From Paenibacillus spongiae (GTDB lineage: Bacteria > Bacillota > Bacilli > Paenibacillales > Paenibacillaceae), in NCBI RefSeq assembly GCF_024734895.1, contig NZ_CP091430.1:540501-604500 (forward strand): a stretch of DNA of 64,000 nucleotides, given 5' to 3'. Below are positions 42,305-49,628 of the stretch, one piece after another. The notes under the pieces are model-generated. The model had not been told where the DNA came from and did not search any database. It was given only the letters and a program-made list of their open reading frames with translations. The translations under genes were made by a program, and so were the position numbers. Each line of letters starts with the position of its first letter. The stretch's first letter is position 1.

Positions 42305-43426
42305 TTGAATAGAAAACTGGCGCGCACCTTTCTGTGGAAAGTGCTGTTTGCCTTCTTGGCCAGCTTGTCGGCGCTCGGTCTCGTGCTGCTGATCGGCTAT
42401 TACGCGGCGGGACTGCTGCTGTACTTTGATCCGACTTCATCGTGGTTCTTAACCACCCTGCTGCGCTGGGTGATTCATAATATCGGGTCGATCCCGGTGA
42501 TGTCGGTCACGGGCGTGATCTTGTTCTTGGTTCTCTTCTTTTACTTTTCGAGAAGCATCATCGCTTACATCGAGGAGATCACGTATGGCTTGCGGGAGAT
42601 CGCGGACGGCAAGCTGACGCACCGGATTCCGGTGAAATCCGCGGACGAGCTCGGCGTCGTCGCGGATATTATCAACCATATGGCGGAGCGCTTGAGGCAA
42701 TCGATCGAAGAGGAACGGAGCGCGGTAAAGGCCAAGAACGACCTGATCACCGGCGTATCCCACGATCTGCGGACGCCGCTTACGTCGATCATCGGCTTCC
42801 TGGAATATATGGAGAACGACCGGTGCCGGGATGAGGTGGAATACCGGTTCTACGTGAATATCGTCTACGGGAAAGCGCTCAGCTTGAAGAAGCTGATCGA
42901 CGACTTGTTCGAATATACAAGGGTGACAAGTAATGAGATTCCGCTGCATTTCGAACGGCTGGATGTGGGCAGCGTCTTGCGCCAGCTGGCCGATGAATTC
43001 GTGCCGATGTTCGAGCGGGCGGGCATGACCTATCATATTAAAGCGGGAGCGGAGCCGCTCTACATTCAGGCCGATTCGGACGAGCTGGTCCGGGTGTATG
43101 AGAATTTATTCACGAATACGATCCGCTATGCAAAGGAAGGGAAACGGCTGGATATTGAGATCGCGTCCGACGAGCAGGATGTCGTCGTAACCTTCCGCAA
43201 CTACGGAGCTCCGATACCGGCTATGGATTTGCCGTATGTATTCGAGCGGTTCTATCGCGTGGACAAGTCCCGCTCGAAGGATACGGGCGGAAGCGGGCTC
43301 GGGCTTGCCATCACCAAGAGCATCGTGGAGCTGCACGGCGGCACGATTACCGTCACGAGCAACAAGCGCCAGACGGAGTTCGTGACCCGCTTCCCGAAGG
43401 CGGACAAGGGCGAGGAGCCTTCGTAA
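42305..43426 (+). CDS. VanS-like sensor histidine kinase
   Basis: 373 aa from TTG 42305. Two membrane helices at about 10-34 and 62-85 with a short outer loop, HAMP (SIIAYIEEITYGLREIADGKLTHRIPVKSADELG), phospho-acceptor His in GVSHDLRTPLTSIIGFLEYM, and ATPase boxes N (ENLFTNTIRYA), G1/F/G2 (RVDKSRSKDTGGSGLGLAIT). The very short sensor loop suggests sensing within the membrane or through a partner; the 112-aa homolog at 39194 is a candidate. Confidence 0.92.
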   Translation: MNRKLARTFLWKVLFAFLASLSALGLVLLIGYYAAGLLLYFDPTSSWFLTTLLRWVIHNIGSIPVMSVTGVILFLVLFFYFSRSIIAYIEEITYGLREIADGKLTHRIPVKSADELGVVADIINHMAERLRQSIEEERSAVKAKNDLITGVSHDLRTPLTSIIGFLEYMENDRCRDEVEYRFYVNIVYGKALSLKKLIDDLFEYTRVTSNEIPLHFERLDVGSVLRQLADEFVPMFERAGMTYHIKAGAEPLYIQADSDELVRVYENLFTNTIRYAKEGKRLDIEIASDEQDVVVTFRNYGAPIPAMDLPYVFERFYRVDKSRSKDTGGSGLGLAITKSIVELHGGTITVTSNKRQTEFVTRFPKADKGEEPS

Positions 43427-43471
43427 GCTGGCGCGGCGGGTGATGCCGCCGCAGCAGTGCAGGGGGGCGGA

Positions 43472-43498
43472 CTGTAACGCCGATAAACGGCGTTACAG
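43472..43498. repeat. Minimal palindrome of the local repeat family
   Basis: CTGTAACGCCG / CGGCGTTACAG with a 5-base loop: the two outer ends of the 78-base repeat joined directly, without the inner part. Confidence 0.7.
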
Positions 43499-43538
43499 CG
43501 CGGCCCACGCGGTTCACGCGAATGCCTGGGCTGGGCGT

Positions 43539-43616
43539 CTGTAACGCCCAAAAAGGGACTTACAGGAGCGTCGCAAGTTAGCGCTCCGTCTGTAAGACCG
43601 AAAAACGGCGTTACAG
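43539..43616. repeat. 78-base nested palindromic repeat, copy 1
   Basis: Outer arms CTGTAACGCC / GGCGTTACAG; symmetric A-rich internal loops; inner arms around CTTACAGGAGCG / GCGCTCCGTCTGTAAG; apex CGCAAGTTA. One base differs from the other copies (GGGACTT versus GGGTCTT). Confidence 0.8.
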
Positions 43617-43651
43617 CGCATACCGCGCGGCCCGAGACGGAGCTTGGGCGT

Positions 43652-43727
43652 CTGTAACGCCCAAAAAGGGTCTTACAGGAGCGCCGCAAGTTAGCGCTCC
43701 GTCTGTAAGACCGAAAAACGGCTACAG
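43652..43727. repeat. Nested palindromic repeat, copy 2
   Basis: Same unit, with a small deletion in the last arm (GGCTACAG instead of GGCGTTACAG). Confidence 0.8.
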
Positions 43728-43770
43728 CGCGCCCCGCCCGGCCCGAGACGGCACCTGGGCGCCTGGGCGC

Positions 43771-43848
43771 CTGTAACGCCCAAAAAGGGTCTTACAGGAG
43801 CGCCGCAAGTTAGCGCTCCGTCTGTAAGACCGAAAAACGGCGTTACAG
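43771..43848. repeat. 78-base nested palindromic repeat, copy 3
   Basis: Full unit. Copies are 113, 119 and 121 bases apart (start to start), with GC-rich spacers containing CCCGAGACGG and CCTGGGCG. Confidence 0.8.
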
Positions 43849-43891
43849 CGCATACCGCGCAGCCCGAGACGGTGCCTGGGCGCCTGGGAGC

Positions 43892-43927
43892 CTGTAACGC
43901 CCAAAAAGGGTCTTACAGGAGCGCCGC
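43892..43927. repeat. Nested palindromic repeat, copy 4, left part
   Basis: First 36 bases of the unit, ending in CCGC (43924-43927), which is the left copy of the 4-base target duplication. The unit resumes at 45195. Confidence 0.85.
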
Positions 43928-44005
43928 TGCAGCTAGACTAGAAAGTGGACACACTGTAGTAGCGACCTGTTACAATAAAACTAACAATAAGGGTCGAGGT
44001 GTGTC

Positions 44006-44287
44006 ATGGGAGATATTCGCCAACATTTTGATGATGAGTTCAAACGTCAAACCGTAAAGCACATGCAAGAAACAGGGAAATCCCCGTCTGAAGTTTCAAA
44101 GGAGCTGGATATCCCGGTAAGTACCATCCGCGCCTGGAGAAAGAAGTTTGCCGATACTGGGGAGAAGTCCCAGTTATTCGTCGACTACGAGCGTTTGAAT
44201 AAACTTGAACAAATGAATCGCGAGTTGCAAGAAGAGAATGAAATCCTAAAAAAGGCAATGCACTTCTTCACGAAAAACCGAGACTGA
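44006..44287 (+). CDS. IS3-family OrfA
   Basis: 93 aa. HTH region FKRQTVKHMQETGKSPSEVSKELDIPVSTIRAWRKKF followed by a leucine-zipper-like helix (LNKLEQMNRELQEENEILKKAM), as in IS3-family OrfA. Helps bind the ends of the element and, through frameshifting, forms the N-terminus of the full transposase. Confidence 0.93.
   Translation: MGDIRQHFDDEFKRQTVKHMQETGKSPSEVSKELDIPVSTIRAWRKKFADTGEKSQLFVDYERLNKLEQMNRELQEENEILKKAMHFFTKNRD
44248..44254 (+). other. Programmed -1 frameshift site
   Basis: A-AAA-AAG in the orfA frame (CTA AAA AAG), the classical IS3-family slippery heptamer. Shifting back one base continues as PKKGNALLHEKPRLIYSFIH into orfB without a stop. Confidence 0.85.
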
Positions 44288-44334
44288 TTTACTCATTTAT
44301 TCATAAACACCGCTTCCAGTTTCGTGTTGAGAAG

Positions 44335-45159
44335 ATGTGCAGTGTCATGAATGTATCCCGAAGCGGTTATTACAAGTGGGTCACGCGAAAACCAAGCGAG
44401 CAGGAGAAACGCCGTCAGAAGCTGAAGAAACGCATCAGGCACCACTTCGATGGCTTCAAGCAACGTTATGGGAGCGATAAGATCGCTGAAAAGCTGCGCG
44501 AAGAAGGCTGGACAGTCTCCACCAAAACGGTGAGTCGTTACATGAAGGACATGGGACTTCGCTCGATTACAGTGAAGAAGCAAAAAGCAACAACGAACTC
44601 GAAGCACAACATGGCGGTGTTTGAAAACGTGCTGAATCGTGCGTTTAAACCGGATGCACCCAATCGAGTTTGGGTAGCCGACATCACCTACATTGCCACG
44701 CGGCAAGGCTGGGTATATCTAGCGAGTATTATGGATCTTTACTCTCGCAAGATCGTGGGCTGGTCACTTGGCGAACGCATGACCAAGGAGCTGGTGCTAG
44801 ACGCCTTTGACAAGGCTGTCTTACATCGAAAGCCGCCGAAAGGGTTAATCCACCACTCGGACCGAGGTTCACAGTATGCCTCGACGGAATACTGCGAGCG
44901 ACTGGCGGCGAATGAGATGATTGGAAGCATGAGTCGAAAAGGAAATTGTTACGATAACGCCTGCATCGAGGCCTTTCACAGTGTCCTTAAGAAAGAACTC
45001 ATCTACCAAACCACCTTCAAGACCCGCAAGCAAGCATACGATGCGATTTACGAGTACATTGAACTCGAGTACAACCGTATCCGGATCCATTCGTCCATTC
45101 ACTACCTGACCCCGCATCAGTCCGAGAAAAGGTACTATGAGCAACTCCAGATCGCTTAA
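44335..45159 (+). CDS. IS3-family OrfB transposase (DDE)
   Basis: 274 aa from the first ATG in frame; the frame is open further upstream to the slippery site, so the working protein is an OrfAB fusion. DDE catalytic residues: Asp in VWVADITYIATRQG, Asp in LIHHSDRGSQYAS, Glu in NACIEAFHSVLKKEL. HTH-21-like N-terminal domain precedes the rve core. All motifs intact. Confidence 0.94.
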   Translation: MCSVMNVSRSGYYKWVTRKPSEQEKRRQKLKKRIRHHFDGFKQRYGSDKIAEKLREEGWTVSTKTVSRYMKDMGLRSITVKKQKATTNSKHNMAVFENVLNRAFKPDAPNRVWVADITYIATRQGWVYLASIMDLYSRKIVGWSLGERMTKELVLDAFDKAVLHRKPPKGLIHHSDRGSQYASTEYCERLAANEMIGSMSRKGNCYDNACIEAFHSVLKKELIYQTTFKTRKQAYDAIYEYIELEYNRIRIHSSIHYLTPHQSEKRYYEQLQIA

Positions 45160-45190
45160 AAACTGTGTCCACTTTCTTGACAGAGATACA

Positions 45191-45236
45191 CCGCAAGTTA
45201 GCGCTCCGTCTGTAAGACCGAAAAACGGCGTTACAG
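45191..45236. repeat. Nested palindromic repeat, copy 4, right part
   Basis: CCGC (45191-45194, right copy of the target duplication) and the remaining 42 bases of the repeat unit. Confidence 0.85.
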
Positions 45237-45286
45237 CGCCCCCGCACGCCCCGCGCGAACGCCCTCCTGTGCGGAGCGCCTTCGCC

Positions 45287-45325
45287 CAGGCCTAGTCCGC
45301 GACTAGGCCTGAGCCATCTTTTTTA
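45287..45325 (+). terminator. Intrinsic terminator after the repeat array
   Basis: CAGGCCTAGTC / GACTAGGCCTG with a CGC loop, then CTTTTTT. It probably ends transcripts from the kinase operon. Confidence 0.75.
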
Positions 45326-45377
45326 AGAAAATGATAAGAATAATAGAGTCAAATGATTAAGGACTCCCGCGTACAGT
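45323..45377 (+). promoter_or_regulatory. Promoter module B, matching module A at 39101
   Basis: TTAAGAAAA (45323), TAAGAAT (45335) and TTAAG (45357), then ACTCCC and -10-like TACAGT at 45372. Each element has the same offset as in module A. It drives the 54-aa gene at 45421. Confidence 0.55.
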
Positions 45378-45420
45378 AATAATATCTAGTACATGTACTT
45401 ACGAATGGGGGAAACCTATC

Positions 45421-45585
45421 ATGCTGCAGGGAGCTTTTCTTGTCGGTAGTAGTTTGTTTCTAGGCTGCGTGCTTTATTGCGCGGATAAGAAGGTCATTCG
45501 GGGCCGGTTCGTCATTCTATGGATTACGATCGGCCTTGTTAACGTTGGCGCGGCGATTATGCCGTTATTGGCTTCCGTGATCTAG
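45421..45585 (+). CDS. 54-aa membrane protein
   Basis: MLQGAFLVGSSLFLGCVLYC (helix 1), a basic turn DKKVIRGR, then FVILWITIGLVNVGAAIMPLLASVI (helix 2). GGGGGAA precedes the ATG. Not recognised. The upstream promoter module links it to the PBP/two-component locus, so it may be part of the same envelope-stress response. Confidence 0.65.
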   Translation: MLQGAFLVGSSLFLGCVLYCADKKVIRGRFVILWITIGLVNVGAAIMPLLASVI

Positions 45586-45593
45586 AGAGGCTG

Positions 45594-46214
45594 TTAAGTG
45601 ATATCATCAGCATCGCAATCAAGAGGAAAGCGGGATACAACTTCATATAATGGCTGACGCTGCAGTCGGCTCCGGTACAGCACGATATCGTTAACGGCCC
45701 AGCGGAGCGGAGCGCCGTCTTCCGTAAGGGGTATTCTGCAGCTTTCCAGCATGGATGGCTCGAAAGGAACAGGACTCCTGTAATCGCGGGCCAGCGTCAG
45801 ATGGGGATGGTAGGGGCGGTTCTCTGGCTCGTATCCGAGTGGAGCAAGTCTGCTTAAGATCCGCTTGTTCAGTTGATGCAGCGCATCAAGCTCGCCGCCG
45901 ATTCCGGCCCATAGGACGGAGGGCTTGTCAGGGCGTCCGAAAGTGCCGGGTGATTCTATGGCAAGCGAAAAAGGCTCCGTTGAGCATGCAGCATGTCGAA
46001 CCGCCTGCTCGATTGCCGCGATACGCTCGCCTGGGGTGTCGCCCAGAAAATGCAGCGTAATATGAAGATCGTCGGGATGAGCCCATTTCTTGAACGGCAG
46101 CTCCCGTACTTTAGTGTCGCACCATACAGACACGGCGGCTTTGAATTCGGCTGACAATGGAACGGCGACAAACAGACGTTGGGTTGCATCGGACGTTATA
46201 GACAGAATAGACAC
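45594..46214 (-). CDS. thpR: RNA 2',3'-cyclic phosphodiesterase (ThpR/LigT)
   Basis: 206 aa. Two catalytic HxT motifs: DLHITLHFLGDTPG (about residue 46) and PYHPHLTLARDY (about 136), with the N-terminal RLFVAVPLS typical of the family. Hydrolyses 2',3'-cyclic phosphates on RNA to 2'-phosphates. Cytoplasmic; stands alone. Confidence 0.9.
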   Translation of the reverse strand: MSILSITSDATQRLFVAVPLSAEFKAAVSVWCDTKVRELPFKKWAHPDDLHITLHFLGDTPGERIAAIEQAVRHAACSTEPFSLAIESPGTFGRPDKPSVLWAGIGGELDALHQLNKRILSRLAPLGYEPENRPYHPHLTLARDYRSPVPFEPSMLESCRIPLTEDGAPLRWAVNDIVLYRSRLQRQPLYEVVSRFPLDCDADDIT

Positions 46215-46469
46215 GCTCCTTCTTCTCGCATCGTGCAGTGCTGGCGAACGGAATCAATTAACTCTATTTTACCCCATTCCTGTTTGTCATATCATGGGAC
46301 AGTGCTGCCTGTGCAACTGTGACAATGAACGGCTGCATTACGCTCCGCCCTAACCGATTTAATTAGAGACTAGAGCCTGAAACGCTTGCGGCATGGAAAA
46401 AGAAGCGAGCGCCCTGGAATTCGGCACGCGGCATGCGGCAGCTGGATGCAGCTCCACATCAATTCATAG
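46215..46469. other. Intergenic region, nothing recognised
   Basis: Upstream of thpR (divergent side). No coding signal or structured element identified. Confidence 0.4.
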
Positions 46470-46498
46470 TTGACAGATATGAATACTTATTATATACT
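46470..46498 (+). promoter_or_regulatory. Near-consensus sigma-A promoter
   Basis: TTGACA, 17-base spacer, TATACT. It points to the ssuE/ssuB remnants. Confidence 0.75.
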
Positions 46499-46504
46499 CA
46501 GTTC

Positions 46505-46794
46505 ATCAACAGTCCGGCATGCGGACCACGGTCTTGACCGATGAGAAGGAGGCCGTTATACCGATACTTCCGCAAGGAAGATTGTACATGGCGGCTTCCT
46601 CCGCATTCCGCATCTATGAAGCATAACCCCCAACAACCTCAAGAGACACGCGTTTAAGCGCGATCTTCTCATACACAGCGACACAATAGGCAGGATGGAC
46701 GACTGGATAACCGGAGATATTCCCCCATTCCTTAACACGGAGCGGCGGGAGGTCTCTTTTTATTTATAGATCCGATTCATGGAAGGTGATAAGT
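46505..46794 (+). other. Structured leader ahead of the ssuE remnant
   Basis: About 290 bases. Stems seen: GTCCG/CGGAC (46512), CTTCC/GGAAG (near 46568) inside AGGAGGCCG/CGGCTTCCT, and a distant AGAGAC (46642) / GTCTCT (46753) pair followed by T5. This resembles an aptamer plus terminator but fits no class I know. Confidence 0.35.
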
Positions 46795-46839
46795 ATGCCG
46801 AGAGCAGTGATTATCTCAGGAAGCCCGAAGGCCCATTAG
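46795..46839 (+). pseudogene. ssuE-like remnant (14 codons)
   Basis: ATG behind GGAAGGTGAT encodes MPRAVIISGSPKAH, matching the N-terminus of SsuE-type NADPH-FMN reductases ('VIISGSPS'), then a stop. The rest of the gene is missing. Confidence 0.55.
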
Positions 46840-46919
46840 CTCGTGATAGACAAGGGTGAAGCAGATGGCGCACCTCACTTCGCCTTATCGGTCTAGAAGC
46901 TTCCCAGCCTAGCTCGCAC

Positions 46920-47244
46920 TAAAGCCCGAAGCTGCTGCTGGATGAGCCGCTTGGCGCGCTGGATGCGCTGACCAGGATCGAGATGCAGCAGCTCATCGAA
47001 CGGCTGTGGCGGGAGCGAGGGATTACCGCAGTGCTGGTCACGCACGACGTCAGCGAAGCCGTAACGTTGGCTGACTGGGTTATTTCTCGTGGAGCAAGGC
47101 GGGATTACGCTGGATACCGGCATCGCGCTGGCACGCCCGCGAGAGCATGACAGCGGCTTTGCCCGCTACAAGAAGCTTATTCTCGACCGCGTCCTGACGA
47201 CGCGGGCAGATGCAGAGAGTCCGTACGCCAGCTATACCATCTAA
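46920..47244 (+). pseudogene. Remnant of SsuB-type ABC ATPase
   Basis: Begins after a stop with [20 protein letters not shown] (Walker B and D-loop) and [17 protein letters not shown] (H-loop). One extra T near 47083 shifts the frame; the other frame continues [20 protein letters not shown] and ends at TAA 47242. The N-terminal half with Walker A is absent. It was an aliphatic-sulfonate/taurine-type importer ATPase. Together with the ssuE remnant it marks a deleted ssu operon. Confidence 0.75.
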
Positions 47245-47284
47245 GCCGTTTTCAAGGGACTCCATCTTCGATAAAAATGACCAA

Positions 47285-47316
47285 GAAGGCCGCGCCGATC
47301 ATTCGGGCGGCCTCTT
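47285..47316. terminator. Hairpin after the ssuB remnant
   Basis: AAGGCCGC..CCG / CGG..GCGGCCTCTT; probably the old terminator of the ssu operon. Confidence 0.6.
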
Positions 47317-47500
47317 CGCCATGGTTGCTTCTTAAGCATACCGACCGTATTAAATGCGTCCATAATGAAGCCGGAACGTAGAACATACAGTGAGCCGACG
47401 ATCGGATGGGTATGGATAAGACGATAAAAAAGATCAAAACAGACGAAAACAGGCCTGTTATGCTTATAACAAGCCGAAACAAGCGGAGGGGAGAGCGGAA

Positions 47501-48388
47501 GTGAGCTACAGCCAATACGTCAGCATGGTCCGCAAGTCCCTCGATTATATCGAGCGGCACATGACCGAGCGGATCACAGTGAAGGAGCTATCGAAGCAGG
47601 CCGTATTTTCCAGCGCCCATTTTTACCGCATCTTCAACACCATGGTGGGATTTACGGTCGCGGACTATACGCGCCGGAGAAGATTGACGCGTGCCGCGCT
47701 GGATCTTATTTATACGGACAAGCGGATACTCGATATCGCGCTTCAGTACCGCTTTCAGTCTCAAGAAGCATTCACCCGGGCGTTCAAAAAAATGTTTGCC
47801 ATGGCGCCCGGTGAATACCGGAAGTATTCGGCAACCTTAATTCGCGAAGGAGGAACCCGCATGTTCATGAAATCAGTACCCCAAGGCTGGACCGTAACCG
47901 GACAGAATATCGAAGAATACGAGGTGACTGCCGATCGTGGGGTCGTGCATCAAGGCCGCGCTGCCGGACGCTTGCGTTCGAAGACGGGCAGCAGCCTAGG
48001 TTTCGTTACTTTAATGCAGATGTTCAAGGCCCAGGAATATAGAAGCAAGCGGCTCAAATGCACGGCATTCGTCAAATCGGATCAAGTGAGCGGGTGGGCG
48101 GGCTTGTGGATGCGTATCGATCATGAGAACGGAGACATGCTGCGCTTCGATAATATGGGGAACCGTCCGATCAAAGGAACGCTGGATTGGAATCAGTATG
48201 AAGTGATCCTGGATGTTCCCGCTGAGAGCGGCGCGATAGCATTCGGCGTTCTGCTCCATGGAGGCGGAAGCGTATGGGTGGACGGCTTCCGGTTCGACAT
48301 CGTAGATGAACGGGTGCCGACCACGGACAGCGAGGCTGAAGAGTCCCTCCCGCTGCATCCGGTGAATTTGGATTTTGAAGAAGCCTAA
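47501..48388 (+). CDS. AraC-type HTH fused to a C-terminal jelly-roll-like domain
   Basis: 295 aa from GTG 47501 (GGAGAGCGGAA). Here the HTH pair is N-terminal (KELSKQAVFSSAHFYRIFNTMVG and ILDIALQYRFQSQEAFTRAFKKMFAMAPGEYRKY, residues about 20-110). The C-terminal 180 residues look like a carbohydrate-binding/discoidin-type beta sandwich (RSKRLKCTAFVKSDQVSGWAGLWMRID; GSVWVDGFRFDIVD). The more usual C-terminal partner of such N-terminal HTHs is a GyrI-like domain. Probably a regulator responding to a ligand bound by the C-terminal domain. Confidence 0.82.
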   Translation: MSYSQYVSMVRKSLDYIERHMTERITVKELSKQAVFSSAHFYRIFNTMVGFTVADYTRRRRLTRAALDLIYTDKRILDIALQYRFQSQEAFTRAFKKMFAMAPGEYRKYSATLIREGGTRMFMKSVPQGWTVTGQNIEEYEVTADRGVVHQGRAAGRLRSKTGSSLGFVTLMQMFKAQEYRSKRLKCTAFVKSDQVSGWAGLWMRIDHENGDMLRFDNMGNRPIKGTLDWNQYEVILDVPAESGAIAFGVLLHGGGSVWVDGFRFDIVDERVPTTDSEAEESLPLHPVNLDFEEA

Positions 48389-48405
48389 GGTGAGATGCGG
48401 CAAGG

Positions 48406-48447
48406 AAGAAGAAGAGGAATCCGATCGCCCGGATTCCTCTTCTTCTT
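48406..48447. terminator. 18-bp-stem bidirectional terminator
   Basis: AAGAAGAAGAGGAATCCG / CGGATTCCTCTTCTTCTT with a 6-base loop, between convergent genes. Confidence 0.82.
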
Positions 48448-48482
48448 TGCCGCTAACGTCTATGTATAGACACAGCTGACCG

Positions 48483-49052
48483 TTACAGCACGGCTAGATA
48501 AGCACGCGAGACATGAAACAGACGGTCCACATCCTCCTGAGAGCCAGTGCCGTATTTGCAGCCCAAGTGCTTGCTGAGTATCGTCGGCCGCGTCTGAATG
48601 TCCGATTCGTATCCGCCCGGCGGATAATTGTCGCGATAAAATTCCTGTAAGCCGGCGTCAGGGAGAATGCCTGAGCCGATGGCAATGGGGTAGGAGACCT
48701 TGTCTTGAGCCATCCCCGCCAGCTGCCGCATCTGCAGCCGGGCGCCCAATTCCGATAGCGTCCGCGCCGCCAGCTCGAGTTGAGACGCTTCCCATGACAA
48801 GTGAGGGGAGCTGAGCATCGCCAGCGCATCTTGAATCGGCATCCTTCTTAGCGTAAACAGAAAAGAAGCCCAATGCATGAAATCGAATCGGGGGCTGCCG
48901 ACCGACATGATGCCCTCGCCCCAGCCGCTTTGACCGCCGCAAGTGATCTTTAGCAGGCCGTAGCGGCAGTTCTCGAGCTCGCCTCTCTCTTGATGATAGC
49001 AGCGCTGAATATCGAATTGAAACAGCTCAATCCCATACAATCGATCGTCCAT
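48483..49052 (-). CDS. Protein resembling the N-terminal part of enolase-superfamily enzymes
   Basis: 189 aa. RYGLLKITCGGQSGWGEGIM and the following helix with LSWEASQLELAARTLSELGARLQMRQLAG resemble the capping domain and first barrel strand of dipeptide epimerase/OSB synthase/mandelate racemase proteins. The barrel with the catalytic Lys and metal ligands is missing, and the C-terminus (DVDRLFHVSRAYLAVL) looks unrelated. Either a truncated enzyme or a distinct small family. No adjacent partner. Confidence 0.55.
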   Translation of the reverse strand: MDDRLYGIELFQFDIQRCYHQERGELENCRYGLLKITCGGQSGWGEGIMSVGSPRFDFMHWASFLFTLRRMPIQDALAMLSSPHLSWEASQLELAARTLSELGARLQMRQLAGMAQDKVSYPIAIGSGILPDAGLQEFYRDNYPPGGYESDIQTRPTILSKHLGCKYGTGSQEDVDRLFHVSRAYLAVL

Positions 49053-49439
49053 CAGGTCATTCTCTCCTCATTCTTGTATACCCGGGTCAATGCCAGTCCG
49101 GGTGGTAGCATATTCCGAATGATACGCTACCGTGCAAGGTTTGTAAAATAACTTTGCCGTTGATTTAAGCCAATTAAAGGCGATTAATGCGGATGGAAGG
49201 GGGAAAAAGAAGGTTTATCTCGACCGCAGCGGGACCGTTCTCCCTCAGGCGCAGCTTAATTCAATAAGTTGACATAATAAGAAAATAAGAGAATGACCGA
49301 GATATTGAGAGAAATCGAAAGAAAGCAATCGTAGAGATGGAAAATTCCAATAAGAATCATTTAACCGCATCTTTACAACGATATTCGCCGGGCGTACGAT
49401 ACGAGTATTGAGTATCCATCAATAAATGATAAGTTTCAA

Positions 49440-49607
49440 ATCGCTGAGTTTCCGTACAGGGAAACGGGGGAACCGATACAGTGGGAATGGCCGTGGCGGC
49501 ACGGCCGATTCTCATGAGGGGTGAATTCCGAAGATGCGCATATGCAGCGTGCGTCTTCGGATAGGGCGACTCTCGCGCCCGAATCCGTCAGCTAACCTCG
49601 TAAGCGT
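49440..49607 (+). ncRNA. c-di-AMP riboswitch (ydaO/yuaA class)
   Basis: The diagnostic conserved blocks are all present in order: CGCTGAG...GGGGGAACC (49442-49473), GAGGGGTGAATTCC (about 49516-49529), GGATAGGGCGACTCTC (about 49558-49573) and GAATCCGTCAGCTAACCTCG followed by TAAGCG (49581-49606). The variable P3 stem GCCG...CGGC sits between. The known class binds cyclic di-AMP and usually lowers expression of potassium transporters, osmolyte importers or wall hydrolases. It ends about 22 bases before the ATG at 49629. No terminator hairpin is seen after it, so control may be translational or within the 3' P1 strand near the ribosome site. Confidence 0.93.
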
Positions 49608-49628
49608 ATGAAGAGAGGCGGACAGAAT

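Larger units (their letters stand above)
43928..45190 (+). mobile_element. IS3-family insertion sequence, intact
   Basis: 1263 bases, starting TG and ending CA. Imperfect terminal inverted repeats share AGAAAGTGGACACA about 12 bases in from each end. CCGC is duplicated on both sides (43924-43927 and 45191-45194). Removing the element and one CCGC restores a 78-base repeat identical in length to copies 1 and 3, which proves the insertion point. Contains orfA and orfB in overlapping frames with a slippery site. It appears complete and possibly active. Confidence 0.93.

Noticed and set aside
43252-43904. Open reading frames within the palindromic repeats
   Set aside because: They follow the repeat period (CKTLFGRYRR repeated), lack ribosome sites and overlap the kinase gene; shadows of the repeat DNA.
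43472-43927. CRISPR-like array of regularly spaced repeats
   Set aside because: Units are 78 bases, internally palindromic and spaced by similar rather than unique sequences; no cas gene nearby.
46505-46794. SAM (S-box) or T-box riboswitch before the ssu remnant
   Set aside because: None of the conserved S-box blocks or the T-box sequence is present, so only an unspecified structured leader is reported.
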